From assembly GCF_011059145.1 (NCBI RefSeq), contig NZ_JAALLT010000003.1, positions 248,001 to 312,000 of the forward strand: a DNA stretch of 64,000 bases. The letters are read 5' to 3'. Positions 37,759-46,465 of this stretch are shown piece by piece. Position 1 is the first letter of the stretch. Each line of letters begins with the position of its first letter. Under the pieces are notes generated by a model that saw nothing but the letters and a program-made list of their open reading frames with translations, searched no databases and was not told where the DNA came from. This stretch comes from Halalkalibaculum roseum. GTDB lineage: Bacteria > Bacteroidota > Rhodothermia > Balneolales > Balneolaceae. The translations under genes and the position numbers were made by a program.

Positions 37759-38793
37759 CTAGAAATTATAATGCAGAGTGAGTCTGGGCATAAGATCCGT
37801 ATCAGGAGTAGTGCCCAGTGCAGTTTCTCCATAGATCACGGACTCAATATTCGGGATCAGATGAATATTTTCTTCTAATTGTATATCAACTCCGGCTATA
37901 ATAAGTGTCGACTCTGCCTGATTACTGAATGGCAAGTAGTCAATGCCTTCCCCGCCCGGATTTGGATTGAACATGTGATCAATTCTCAATATGGAAGTTA
38001 TCTTATCTGTCATTTCCATATTTGCAAATATAGATGCCAGATTTAAATTTACATCACCCAAAGCTGTGGTATTATTTCGGAACTGGTAAGCATATAGAGC
38101 TCCTACATTCAACTCTTCACTTTGATATCCTATAAAACCCTGCGCCGTATAGATATTTCGGTCATTGGGCTGACCGTTAACATCGCCATAGGCTTCAATA
38201 ATTATATTCTCGGTCAGCTGATAATTTATAGCAAGCATTACTTTCTTGCCTTGGTTCAACTCGTTCCTATTACTGTTTCCGTTACCAAGCATGAAATTGT
38301 ATCCCACTCTCTGCTCGTCACCTACTTTGCCTTGCACTTTAATACCAAAATCCCTGGAACTGCCGAAACCTTGTAAATCAAGCGGCGTCTTTTCCAATGC
38401 ACGGAAACCCCAGACATCTTCCACTACTCCCCAAGTAGGTACGGAAGTTATTCCTGCGTAGACAGCATGATTGTCATTTTCCCATTTTAAATACGCATCT
38501 TTTACTGATGGAACCACGCTTGAGTTTGTGATAAAATCACCTTCGCTGCTCATATCAAGTCGTAACCTGCTGGAAAAGGAATCACTTAATTCACGGTCAT
38601 AAGTAAAACGAATACGCCGGAACCAAAACCCGTTATTACCTTCAAGATCTGAATTATGGTTCATCGGTATCCAGTAAAAATCTCCAAATACAGTACCTTT
38701 GATTGTTCCGGATTCACCTATGTTAACCTGGGCAACTGAAATATTGGTACATACCAATGCCATGATAGAGCAAATCAATGCTATACGTTTCAT
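37759..38793 (-). CDS. Outer-membrane beta-barrel porin, probably phosphate-linked
   Basis: A 344-residue exported protein with a signal peptide (cleavage near VAQ at residue 22). Alternating aromatic/polar strands run throughout, and the C-terminal Phe (RLTLHYNF) is typical of outer-membrane barrels recognised by the Bam machinery. The opening strands FRRIRFTYDRELSDSFSSRLRLDM resemble the phosphate-selective porin O/P family. It follows phoU by 98 bp on the same strand, and its leader shares a 16-bp element with that of pstS. Both suggest a phosphate-uptake role. Direct substrate evidence is absent. Confidence 0.82.
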   Translation of the reverse strand: MKRIALICSIMALVCTNISVAQVNIGESGTIKGTVFGDFYWIPMNHNSDLEGNNGFWFRRIRFTYDRELSDSFSSRLRLDMSSEGDFITNSSVVPSVKDAYLKWENDNHAVYAGITSVPTWGVVEDVWGFRALEKTPLDLQGFGSSRDFGIKVQGKVGDEQRVGYNFMLGNGNSNRNELNQGKKVMLAINYQLTENIIIEAYGDVNGQPNDRNIYTAQGFIGYQSEELNVGALYAYQFRNNTTALGDVNLNLASIFANMEMTDKITSILRIDHMFNPNPGGEGIDYLPFSNQAESTLIIAGVDIQLEENIHLIPNIESVIYGETALGTTPDTDLMPRLTLHYNF

Positions 38794-38812
38794 ACGAGTG
38801 CTGATTATGTTT

Positions 38813-38828
38813 TGATTTGTGTGCTGAT
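38813..38828 (-). promoter_or_regulatory. 16-bp element shared with the pstS leader (porin copy)
   Basis: On the minus strand the site reads ATCAGCACACAAATCA, ending 20 bp before the porin ATG. The pstS leader has the same sequence with one change (43259-43274). A second partial copy, ATCAGCAC, lies 23 bp further on at 38798-38805, almost touching the start codon. The role (operator or leader RNA element) is unknown. Confidence 0.55.
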
Positions 38829-38891
38829 CGAATTAATGGAATGGCAAAACTTGTCGGTAAAACACCAGCCATTCATTTAGATACTTCTTAT

Positions 38892-39611
38892 TCAGGAATC
38901 GGATTCATTCTCAGAATTGGATTCGGAATTTTTCCCATCCCCGTTTTTAGACTTGTTCTTTTTGTGCTTCAGTACTTTTGCTTCTATATAAAATATCAGT
39001 TCCTCAGCTGTGTTCTTGGTCAGATCTCCTACCCGCTCCAGCTTCCTGATTATTGAAAACAGGTAAAGATATTGCTGGGCTTTTTCAGGATCTTTCTTGA
39101 GCAGTTTAGCGGTAATATCAGATGCTTCCCGGTTGATTTCATTAAGCACCTTATCCTTTGCAAATACTTTGCGGGCCAGCTGGGTATCCTCAGAAATAAA
39201 GGAACTAAATACGTTGCTTAGCATCTCGATGGCCGTTTCGTACATCTCCTCTATGCGCATTTCCTCGATAAGTTCTTCATCGATTGGGCCGCCAAAGTCA
39301 AGTATGTATTTGGCAATGCTATTAGCATGATCGCCAAGCCGTTCCAGATCGGAATTAATTTTAAAGGAAGCCAACACAAAACGGAGATCCACTGCAACCG
39401 GGTTGAACAAAGCTAAAATGTTTTCGCAATCCCGGTCGATTTTCAATTCTAGCGCATCAACCCTTTTTTCATTGGCTGTTATTTCATGTGCCAGTTCTTC
39501 ATTGTAATCAATGAGGGCTTCATGTCCTTTTTCGAGCTGGGTTTTAACGAGATACATCAGTTCCAGTATATCGTCATTCAGTAAACTAATTTCAGTATCT
39601 AAATAGGCCAT
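38892..39611 (-). CDS. phoU: Phosphate transport system regulator PhoU
   Basis: Cytoplasmic regulator that links the Pst transporter to the phosphate sensor kinase. The 239-residue protein has two three-helix PhoU repeats (about 8-100 and 112-210). Metal-binding helix signatures are present: DLRFVLASFKINSDLERLGDHANSIAKY in the first (shortened here to ERLGDHANSIAKY) and IRKLERVGDLTKNTAEELIF in the second. The last 22 residues form a polar Ser/Asn/Glu tail that is longer than in most PhoU. It lies directly downstream of pstB (35 bp) in the pst operon. Confidence 0.96.
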   Translation of the reverse strand: MAYLDTEISLLNDDILELMYLVKTQLEKGHEALIDYNEELAHEITANEKRVDALELKIDRDCENILALFNPVAVDLRFVLASFKINSDLERLGDHANSIAKYILDFGGPIDEELIEEMRIEEMYETAIEMLSNVFSSFISEDTQLARKVFAKDKVLNEINREASDITAKLLKKDPEKAQQYLYLFSIIRKLERVGDLTKNTAEELIFYIEAKVLKHKKNKSKNGDGKNSESNSENESDS

Positions 39612-39646
39612 AATGCTGATCTTGATTTATTATGTGGTAGCCTTGA

Positions 39647-40471
39647 TTAGCCGAATCTACCGGTAATATAATTCTGTGTTCTATCTTTTTCGGGATTCGT
39701 AAAAATTTTCTGTGTATCCCCATATTCAATAAGTCTTCCCATATAGAGGAAAGCCGTATTATCACTTATACGCCCTGCTTGCTGCATGTTGTGAGTCACA
39801 ATTACGATAGTATATTTCTTCTTCAGCTCGTGAATCAATTCCTCAATTTTTGCAGTAGAAATCGGATCCAATGCTGAAGTAGGTTCGTCCATAAGCAGAA
39901 CGGAAGGCTTTACAGCCAGTGCCCTGGCAATACACAGACGCTGCTGCTGTCCACCTGAAAGTGAAAGGGCCTGCTTATTTAAGTCGTCCTTGACTTCACT
40001 GTAAAGTGTAGCGTTCTTTAGTGATTTTATAACTCTTTCTTCAATGAAGTCTTTATCCTTTATGCCCTGAATACGCAGGCCATAGGCGACATTATCAAAA
40101 ATGGATTTTGGGAAAGGATTAGGCTTCTGAAATACCATTCCAACCTTCTTTCGTAACTCCTCCACCTTGATAGATTCATCGTAGATACTCTTCTTATTAA
40201 GGAGTATTTCCCCATTCATTTTGAATCCGTCGATATAATCATTCATCCTATTGAACAGACGCAAAAATGTTGACTTTCCGCATCCAGAGGGGCCAATAAA
40301 AGCGGTGATGGAATTATCAACAATATCCAATGAAATATTATCTATGGCTTGAAAATCGCCGTAGAAAACATCAATATTTTTTGCTTGTAATTTGAAATCC
40401 TTGTTATCCGGATTCAATTTTGGCACCGTTTTATCCCTGGTCGCCTTTGGATTTTTTGCTTCAGCTTGCAT
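39647..40471 (-). CDS. pstB: Phosphate ABC transporter ATP-binding protein PstB
   Basis: ATPase of the high-affinity phosphate importer. The 274-residue protein has Walker [10 protein letters not shown], the PstB-specific [14 protein letters not shown] after it, signature [16 protein letters not shown], Walker [15 protein letters not shown] and the switch [12 protein letters not shown]. The C-terminal end NYITGRFG is typical of PstB. About 20 additional N-terminal residues precede the domain. It sits between pstA and phoU in a pstS-C-A-B-phoU order. Confidence 0.97.
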   Translation of the reverse strand: MQAEAKNPKATRDKTVPKLNPDNKDFKLQAKNIDVFYGDFQAIDNISLDIVDNSITAFIGPSGCGKSTFLRLFNRMNDYIDGFKMNGEILLNKKSIYDESIKVEELRKKVGMVFQKPNPFPKSIFDNVAYGLRIQGIKDKDFIEERVIKSLKNATLYSEVKDDLNKQALSLSGGQQQRLCIARALAVKPSVLLMDEPTSALDPISTAKIEELIHELKKKYTIVIVTHNMQQAGRISDNTAFLYMGRLIEYGDTQKIFTNPEKDRTQNYITGRFG

Positions 40472-40512
40472 AATAAGCTCTAAGTTGATTTAGTCTCTAA
40501 TTCTATGGTGAT

Positions 40513-41370
40513 CTACCAGCTGACCTTCTCTTGCCACTTGTTTCGTAAGTAAACAGCAATCCCGTTCATTACAAATGTAATAGTCAGCAATACAATGATG
40601 GCAGCTGCCGCATTGATAACGAATTCTTCCTGAGGACGTGAAACCCAGTTGAAAATTTGTATGGGGAGTACGGTAAATTCATCAAATGGCCCGGATGGAG
40701 CAAAAGGTACATAGGCCAAAGCCCCTACCACGATAAGAGGCGCGGTTTCTCCTACTGCACGGGAGATAGCGAGTATCACACCAGTCAAAATACCTCCGAA
40801 CGAAGCCGGTAATATCTGCTTCCAAATGGTTTGCCATTTCGATGCTCCCATAGCAAAAGAGGCATCTTTGATCGTTTTGGGGACTGCCCGAATGGCTTCA
40901 CGGGTGGAAACGATAATAATCGGCAAAATCAATAATGAAAGCGTCAGTGAACCGGCAAGAATACTGTTACCCATCCTTGATAGTCTTACAAACACTTCCA
41001 GACCCAGCAAACCATAAATGATTGATGGTACTCCGGCAAGATTGGCTATATTGATTTCCAGAAAAGTATTTAGTTTGTTCTTCTTTCCATACTCCTCAAG
41101 ATAAATACCTGCCCCGACTCCGATAGGAAATGATATCAAAGTAGTAAGCACCAGTATCCACAGAGTACCGATCCATGCCGTATAAATGCCTGATTGCTCA
41201 GCAAAACGAGAGGGTAGACTTATCATAAATTCCCAGCTTAACCGCTCAGATCCCTGGTAAATGATAAAAGCCAGAAAGATAAACAGAATAAGAATGCAGC
41301 TGAATGTAGCCGTTATTCCGATACCCTTGAAGAGCTTGTCTTTATATCTACTCGATCTATCGCTACTCAT
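40513..41370 (-). CDS. pstA: Phosphate ABC transporter permease PstA
   Basis: One of the two membrane channel subunits of the Pst importer. The 285-residue protein has six hydrophobic segments. The EAA loop characteristic of PstA ([19 protein letters not shown]) is near residue 190, and [21 protein letters not shown] follows. Start overlaps the end of pstC by 8 bp, so the two permeases are translated together. Confidence 0.96.
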   Translation of the reverse strand: MSSDRSSRYKDKLFKGIGITATFSCILILFIFLAFIIYQGSERLSWEFMISLPSRFAEQSGIYTAWIGTLWILVLTTLISFPIGVGAGIYLEEYGKKNKLNTFLEINIANLAGVPSIIYGLLGLEVFVRLSRMGNSILAGSLTLSLLILPIIIVSTREAIRAVPKTIKDASFAMGASKWQTIWKQILPASFGGILTGVILAISRAVGETAPLIVVGALAYVPFAPSGPFDEFTVLPIQIFNWVSRPQEEFVINAAAAIIVLLTITFVMNGIAVYLRNKWQEKVSW

Positions 41371-42247
41371 ATTTCTCCTGATATTTGGTTCGTATCCAAT
41401 AACTGATGTTATTCAGGATAAATGTGAAGACGAAGAGTGTGATACCCGCAGCAAAAATAGTCTTGTAAGCCAGTGTACCATATGGTACGTCACCCATACT
41501 GACCTGTACTATATAGGCAGTAATGGTTTCAATTGGAATGGTGGGATCCAATGTCAATCGGGGTTGATGTCCGGCTGCGATAGCCACGATCATGGTCTCG
41601 CCTATGGCTCGTGATATAGCGAGTATTGCTGAAACTATGATGCCGGAAGATGCCGCCGGAACCATTACTCGAAAAGCCGTTTGAAACTTTGTTGAACCCA
41701 TTCCGAAGGATGCCTGCCTCAGTGAGTTGGGAACCGAACTCAAAGCGTCTTCACTGAGTGATGATACAAACGGAATAATCATTATGCCCATCACTATCCC
41801 CGGGGATAGCGCATTAAATCCCGAAAGCTCCGGAATGATATTTTTTAGAAAAGGAGTCACGATCATTAACGCGAAGAAACCGTAAACAACCGTAGGTACC
41901 ACTGCCAGGACTTCAAGCATTGGTTTCAAAATCTTCTTGAATCGTTTCGGAGCATACTCGTTTAAATACACTGCTATGGTAAGTCCCACCGGTAAAGCCA
42001 CCGCAATAGCAATAGCTGTGGTTAAAAAAGTACCGGATAACAGCGGCAGAATACCATAGCTTTTCTGTGTAAACAGTGGCGTCCATTGCGTATCAGTCAG
42101 AAAATCAATAATGGAGACTTCCTGAAAAAATGCTATTGCCTCGATAAGCAGTATCAGTATGATACCGATTGTAGTGAGAATAGTCAGCAGGGCGCATGCC
42201 GCCAACAACTTCTCTATAATTTTCTCTTTCAGTTTCATGGAATACAA
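41363..42247 (-). CDS. pstC: Phosphate ABC transporter permease PstC
   Basis: Partner membrane subunit of PstA. The 294-residue protein has six hydrophobic segments. It has the PstC landmarks [16 protein letters not shown], the EAA loop [20 protein letters not shown] and [16 protein letters not shown]. It follows pstS by 24 bp and overlaps pstA by 8 bp. Confidence 0.96.
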   Translation of the reverse strand: MYSMKLKEKIIEKLLAACALLTILTTIGIILILLIEAIAFFQEVSIIDFLTDTQWTPLFTQKSYGILPLLSGTFLTTAIAIAVALPVGLTIAVYLNEYAPKRFKKILKPMLEVLAVVPTVVYGFFALMIVTPFLKNIIPELSGFNALSPGIVMGIMIIPFVSSLSEDALSSVPNSLRQASFGMGSTKFQTAFRVMVPAASSGIIVSAILAISRAIGETMIVAIAAGHQPRLTLDPTIPIETITAYIVQVSMGDVPYGTLAYKTIFAAGITLFVFTFILNNISYWIRTKYQEKYE

Positions 42248-42271
42248 AGCTGAGGGAAGATCTGAGAAGAA

Positions 42272-43225
42272 TTAGTTTTCAGAGGTAGCAGTGGAATCAG
42301 CCCCTACAAATTCCTGAAATTTGTTCTTCTGTCTTTGATAAGCCGAATCCGGCATTGGCACATATCCTATGTCTTTCGACAATTCAGGAGCATTATTCAG
42401 ATAAAAATTCACAAATTCCTGAACCTGCTTTTTCTGGGCAGCGGATTCAGAAATATAGATAAAGAGCGGTCTGGAAAGTGGTGTATAAGTATTATTGGAT
42501 ACGGTTTCTAAAGAAGGTTCAACCGGTTCACCTTCACCGTCTTTAACACCTAACAGTTTCAACCTGTCAGCATTTTCCTCAAAATATGCGAGACCGAAAA
42601 ATCCGATCGCATATTTGTCGGTTGCAATACCCTGTACAAGCACGTTATCGTCTTCACTTGCTGTAAAGTCACCGCGACTGGAACCGCTTTCACCGACAAT
42701 TGCTTCGGTAAAATAATCATAGGTCCCTGAGGCAACGCCCGGTCCATACAGATGAAATTCTTCGTCCGGCCAGCCATCTCTTATTTGGTTCCAACGGGTA
42801 ATGTTTCCTTGTGCAGTCGGCTCCCATATTTCTTTCAGTTCTTCAACAGTAAAATGATCAACCCAGTCGTTTTCCGGGTTTACAACAACAGCTAAACCAT
42901 CATAGGCTACAGAAAGTCGTACGTAATCTACGCCAGCCTCTTCTGCCTCAGCAATCTCACTCGGCTTTATCTCTCGGGAAGCGTTATTAATATCAGTTTC
43001 TCCCCGAATAAATTTTTGAAAACCTCCACCGGTTCCGGATACCCCTACGGTCACTCTTACGTTTGGAGCTTCACTCCGGAACTCTTCTGCTACAGCTTCC
43101 GTAATTGGGAAAACCGTGCTTGATCCATCAATTTTAACCTCACCGTCGAGTCCATCTGAATTGTTGCCTGAACAGGAAGCGAGTAGCATTCCTAGGAAGA
43201 TTGCTATTGCAAAGTATAATCTCAT
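42272..43225 (-). CDS. pstS: Phosphate-binding lipoprotein PstS
   Basis: Captures phosphate in the periplasm and delivers it to PstCA. I place the start at ATG 43225 ([12 protein letters not shown]), because it gives a proper lipoprotein signal with lipobox LLASC; nine more in-frame codons lie upstream. The mature protein has the phosphate-binding start [18 protein letters not shown], then [23 protein letters not shown] and the GSSRGDF loop. Length after the chosen start is 317 residues. It is the first gene of the pst operon. A Pho-box-like repeat and a 16-bp leader motif precede it. Confidence 0.95.
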   Translation of the reverse strand: MRLYFAIAIFLGMLLASCSGNNSDGLDGEVKIDGSSTVFPITEAVAEEFRSEAPNVRVTVGVSGTGGGFQKFIRGETDINNASREIKPSEIAEAEEAGVDYVRLSVAYDGLAVVVNPENDWVDHFTVEELKEIWEPTAQGNITRWNQIRDGWPDEEFHLYGPGVASGTYDYFTEAIVGESGSSRGDFTASEDDNVLVQGIATDKYAIGFFGLAYFEENADRLKLLGVKDGEGEPVEPSLETVSNNTYTPLSRPLFIYISESAAQKKQVQEFVNFYLNNAPELSKDIGYVPMPDSAYQRQKNKFQEFVGADSTATSEN

Positions 43226-43258
43226 TGTCTCAAAATTTTCTATTAGTACCAATACCAG

Positions 43259-43274
43259 TGATTGGTGTGCTGAT
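43259..43274 (-). promoter_or_regulatory. 16-bp element shared with the porin leader (pstS copy)
   Basis: On the minus strand the site reads ATCAGCACACCAATCA, beginning 49 bp and ending 34 bp before the pstS ATG. It matches the porin-leader element in 15 of 16 bases. Confidence 0.55.
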
Positions 43275-43310
43275 TTTTATGGTGCCTTAATGTATTGGAA
43301 AAGCAGGAAA

Positions 43311-43332
43311 GTATTGTTAACTCAATATTAAG
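43311..43332 (-). promoter_or_regulatory. Candidate Pho box upstream of pstS
   Basis: On the minus strand two 11-bp units follow each other directly: CTTAATATTGA and GTTAACAATAC, sharing TTAA at an exact 11-bp spacing. Direct 11-bp-spaced TTAA-type repeats are the pattern of PhoP/PhoB-family response regulators in several phyla. It lies about 86 bp before the pstS ATG. This is a pattern match only. Confidence 0.4.
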
Positions 43333-44119
43333 ATTTGCGACAAAAATGATGGACCACGCAACCTGTTAGCATAATCCACTTAATTATTAAGTAATGGTAG
43401 TTCTATTGAATTTTTGAAATTCCATTGAGTATCGCTTTAGATAACTTCAAACCTGACTTTTGACCAATGATTGAATGAAATAAAATCAAAAGCTTACCTA
43501 TTTATGGCTAGAAGCTAGTTTGAAAATCAAAACAGTACAGGCAGATGTTTAACTGTTGAGTTGGAAGACATATTGGCAAACCAATAAGGCATTGGAACCA
43601 GGGTTGAACTGCAAGTCCCTTCTGGTTACACTGCCCTAAGCCTGTACCGACTGGTCTCCTCCTGCGGGTCATTAGACAATTATCTTACTCTCTTCCATCT
43701 TGGCCTCGGATATGCATAAAAAACTAAAATAATAAATATTAAATAGATGGGATCAGATGAACCTCAAGTAATCAAAAATCCTTAGATCAACACATTTCTA
43801 CAATTACAGCAATAAGAATGATATACCATCATTCTTAAACTTTTATTACTGAAATTTGAATTCAATAATTTTATGTCTGTAGAATTACATGCAACTTAAT
43901 AGGTAATTCTAAGTATACGCCCCAAGGTAATACTTATCAACAACTTACAGATAAGAAATTAATTAAAGGATTCTAATTTTAATCTTTTATAACCATTCAC
44001 TAGAATGCTAGAAATCAAGGGTTTTTTAGCAATCGTTGGGGTAAAAAGAGAGCAGTAACCACATCTTCTATTACTGAAAAACTCGGGTACACATATAAAA
44101 AAATAATTGGGAGTATATT
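43333..44119. other. 787-bp AT-rich spacer before the VWA lipoprotein
   Basis: No protein gene could be supported here. The spacer is AT-rich throughout apart from a compact, GC-richer folded block at 43535-43647 (listed separately). An AATGATATACCATCATT inverted repeat lies at about 43817-43833. I see no clear promoter for the lipoprotein gene. Confidence 0.6.
43535..43647. other. Nested-hairpin element, possible structured RNA or mobile-element remnant
   Basis: A perfect 8-bp outer stem, GTACAGGC (43535-43542) with GCCTGTAC (43640-43647), encloses two further hairpins. One is TATTGG-CAAA-CCAATA. The other is AACCAG...CTGGTT, which holds an inner GG-TTG...CAA...CC pairing. The block is GC-richer than the AT-rich DNA around it. 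On the minus strand the same bases carry a 54-codon frame (43508-43672) rich in Cys and Pro that I do not recognise. The element could be an RNA, a DNA-level secondary structure such as a mobile-element end, or the relic of a gene. Confidence 0.45.
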
Positions 44120-45457
44120 ATGAGAGCAAACCTATACTATGGTTTTCTGGTCTTATTGATCGGATCACTATACCTAACCGCATGCGATAACGCAACATCA
44201 GGTAGCGATAATTTTGGAGAATCCATTCAACTTTATACTGACCTAGAGCCGGTACCCGGAGCTTCAAATACAACTGCAATTGTTAATCGAGGGGATAATG
44301 TTAAATCCAATTTTGGAAATACAGTTGGAGCTAATAGTTGGTTCCAAATAAAACTAAAAAACATAGAAAAAAATAGTTTTATAAATAATGGTACGATGGG
44401 AGCTTGGTGTCTAGAATGGAAAAAACCCCTCGATTCAAATAATGATGTACATGAGGGTACAAAAATCTATTCAACAAAAGGTGCTGCAAAATGGGCGCCA
44501 ATGAATTATTTCTTTAGTATAAAAAATGATCTGATAAAAGAAGATCCAGGGATAACATCTAGAGAAATCCAATCTGTAGTCTGGTCATTAGCTGGATATA
44601 TAGGAATTGCACCTGAGTTTGATATTACTAAGTTATCAAATAATGAATTGCCAGCGCGACTCTTTGATAATGGCCAACTAAAGGTTGATAAAAACAAAGT
44701 AGTTACTATTGTTGAAAAGGTTAAGAATGAATATAATCTAGCTAAGTTTAAGTCTGAACACGAGCAAGAATGTGCAGTGGTTGAGACAAATGGGGATCAA
44801 CAAGATGTAATAGGTTGTGAGCCACCACCTGTAATAGATGTAAATACTAATATTTATATATATTTTGATGATTCTGGTTCAATGGATCGTACATTAGCTC
44901 CTTTAGAAACTATGAGAGATCAACAGTTAAAAGAAGCCTTGTTACCATTATATGATGGTAATGGAACAGAATACGACAACAGAGTTCAGGTGATCACTTG
45001 GTGCGATTTTACAAATTGTGAAAGAACTTTTAAAGTCGCTAACCTGGAGGGAGCCGCCCCACCAGCTAATGGCAATATAGTAGTACTTATATTCCAAGAT
45101 GAAGCTCAAACTACCTATCATCCAAGTACCTCTTCATTTGACCCCAATGCAGGTCGAAGTACAAATTTCGATACGGATATTACAGATTTAAGAAACAGAT
45201 TGGATACTTGGGCAACCACAGAAGGAACAAATTATTATCGTAGTGTAATCTTCCAAGTTGATGGATATCCAGGGTTTAAAAGCTTTATTGAATCAGTACA
45301 AAATGGTGTGGGAAATTATGCCGTGCCCTATGGTCTATCTGACAGAAACGAATTTAACTATGTTTATGACGTAGTTGATGGAGACACACCAGAAACATAC
45401 CGAGATTTGATTATTGCAGCTTTAGAAGATCTCGGATTTGATTTATCTACACCTTAA
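44120..45457 (+). CDS. Lipoprotein with von Willebrand A domain and possible thioester-type N-terminal domain
   Basis: A 445-residue surface or periplasmic lipoprotein; the lipobox LYLTAC puts the lipid on Cys22. The C-terminal half (about 243-440) is a VWA-like domain with a MIDAS start, IYIYFDDSGSM (D250, S252, S254), for metal-dependent ligand binding. The N-terminal domain (about 35-205) has GAWCLEW (Cys97) and EIQSVVWSL (Gln151), spaced and surrounded like the Cys and Gln of bacterial thioester (TED) adhesin domains; this is my inference. Cysteine pairs near 218/233 and 295/300 may form disulfides. Codon use is visibly more AT-rich than its neighbours. It is a single gene between an AT-rich spacer and tRNA-Asn, so acquisition by transfer is possible. 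Confidence 0.75.
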   Translation: MRANLYYGFLVLLIGSLYLTACDNATSGSDNFGESIQLYTDLEPVPGASNTTAIVNRGDNVKSNFGNTVGANSWFQIKLKNIEKNSFINNGTMGAWCLEWKKPLDSNNDVHEGTKIYSTKGAAKWAPMNYFFSIKNDLIKEDPGITSREIQSVVWSLAGYIGIAPEFDITKLSNNELPARLFDNGQLKVDKNKVVTIVEKVKNEYNLAKFKSEHEQECAVVETNGDQQDVIGCEPPPVIDVNTNIYIYFDDSGSMDRTLAPLETMRDQQLKEALLPLYDGNGTEYDNRVQVITWCDFTNCERTFKVANLEGAAPPANGNIVVLIFQDEAQTTYHPSTSSFDPNAGRSTNFDTDITDLRNRLDTWATTEGTNYYRSVIFQVDGYPGFKSFIESVQNGVGNYAVPYGLSDRNEFNYVYDVVDGDTPETYRDLIIAALEDLGFDLSTP

Positions 45458-45531
45458 TCTTTAAAATGGTTATACACCATAGTTATTAGTTAAAATGTTA
45501 GCTCCTAACTAATAAAAGAGGTATTAATAGT

Positions 45532-45566
45532 AAAAAGGCTTTATCATAATATGATAAAGCCTTTTT
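45532..45566. terminator. Perfect bidirectional terminator between the VWA gene and tRNA-Asn
   Basis: AAAAAGGCTTTATCAT (45532-45547), a 3-nt spacer AAT, then its exact reverse complement (45551-45566). A-runs and T-runs at both ends suit termination in both directions. It lies 75 bp after the VWA stop and 6 bp past the tRNA 3' end. Confidence 0.93.
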
Positions 45567-45571
45567 CTTTG

Positions 45572-45643
45572 CTCCCCGGGTAGGATTCGAACCTACGACC
45601 CAGCGGTTAACAGCCGCTTGCTCTGCCTCTGAGCTACCGAGGA
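45572..45643 (-). tRNA. tRNA-Asn (anticodon GTT)
   Basis: A complete 72-nt cloverleaf on the minus strand. Acceptor TCCTCGG pairs with CCGGGGA (one T-G pair). The D-stem is GCTC/GAGC, the anticodon arm is AGCGG-CTGTTAA-CCGCT with anticodon GTT, and the T-arm is GTAGG-TTCGAAT-CCTAC. The discriminator is G73, as expected for tRNA-Asn. CCA is not encoded. Confidence 0.97.
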
Positions 45644-45685
45644 ATATATCAGTAAATGTACTTTGACGCGTTCTCAAAGAGAGCA

Positions 45686-45717
45686 CAAATATAAAGATTT
45701 GAAGGTACGCAAGTCAA
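45686..45717 (-). promoter_or_regulatory. Predicted promoter of tRNA-Asn
   Basis: On the minus strand, TTGACT (45717-45712), an 18-bp spacer and TATATTTG (45693-45686), a perfect match to the Bacteroidota -7 box TAnnTTTG. Transcription would begin about 35 bp before the mature tRNA 5' end. Confidence 0.75.
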
Positions 45718-45735
45718 GATTTTTTTGACCTTTTT

Positions 45736-46464
45736 CTAATAAACTACCTCTTCCAAAATCAACCCTTTTGCTGAGGCCCCGTGTCCGCTTTTGTTTTTGC
45801 TGGGTTTATACAAGAGATCTGAAAAATCATTCACTGTCAGTTTGCCTTGCCCCACCTGAAACATGGTTCCAATTAAACGACGCACCATATGCCTGACAAA
45901 CCTATTTGCTCGAATGCGATAAACAATCAGTGGGTCATCAAACTCAAATCGTGAAAGGGTTACCTCGCAGTCAGTGCTTGGCTGCTCCTCACTTGAATAG
46001 GTAAAACTCTCAAAATTGTGCGTGCCTTTTACCTGTTTTGCACATTCTTTCATAGCATTGAAATCCAGATCTCCGAGTAACATCTCTGCGTGTCGGTTCC
46101 ATAAGGGACTGGGACGGGTTATAACCTGAAAACGATACTGTCGTGATAGGGCACTGAACCTGGCATGAAAGTCATCATCCACCTTTTCCATATCCCAGAC
46201 TGCAATATCTGAAGGTAAAACACCCAACAGAGCAAAAAGTATGCGATGTTTATCCAGCTTTTCAGAATAATCGAAATGAGCAACTTGCCCTTCGGCATGA
46301 ACCCCGGCATCGGTTCTGCCCTGTCCGATGATATCAATAGGCTGTCGCAAAATTTGGCTTAATGCGCGTTCAATTTCTTCTTCGACCGTATTGGCATTCG
46401 GCTGTCTTTGCCACCCGCTGTACTGTGTACCGTCATATTCAATAAGCAATTTATATCGAGGCAT
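45736..46464 (-). CDS. truA: tRNA pseudouridine synthase A
   Basis: Converts uridines 38-40 in the tRNA anticodon arm to pseudouridine. The 242-residue protein opens with the family start YKLLIEYDGTQYSGWQRQP. The catalytic Asp52 is in GQGRTDAGVHAEGQVAHF. The C-terminal region FVRHMVRRLIGTMFQVGQG is also typical. Length fits bacterial TruA. It lies one base after the DUF5683 gene, so the two are co-transcribed. Confidence 0.96.
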   Translation of the reverse strand: MPRYKLLIEYDGTQYSGWQRQPNANTVEEEIERALSQILRQPIDIIGQGRTDAGVHAEGQVAHFDYSEKLDKHRILFALLGVLPSDIAVWDMEKVDDDFHARFSALSRQYRFQVITRPSPLWNRHAEMLLGDLDFNAMKECAKQVKGTHNFESFTYSSEEQPSTDCEVTLSRFEFDDPLIVYRIRANRFVRHMVRRLIGTMFQVGQGKLTVNDFSDLLYKPSKNKSGHGASAKGLILEEVVY

Positions 46465-46465
46465 A

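Noticed and set aside
43508-43672. Minus-strand 54-codon frame starting MTRRRRPVG, rich in Cys and Pro
   Set aside because: No recognisable family, no convincing ribosome site, and the bases also form a multi-stem fold; kept only as an alternative reading of the folded element.
43541-43690. Possible cobalamin riboswitch or integron attC site
   Set aside because: Some short core-like words occur (for example GTTTAAC and GTTGAAC), but the order and spacing of B12-box or attC elements are not met, and no target gene or integrase is near.
45572-45643. Duplicated tRNA-Asn end as an attachment site
   Set aside because: I found no repeat of the tRNA 3' segment in the 43.2-45.5 kb region and no integrase gene.
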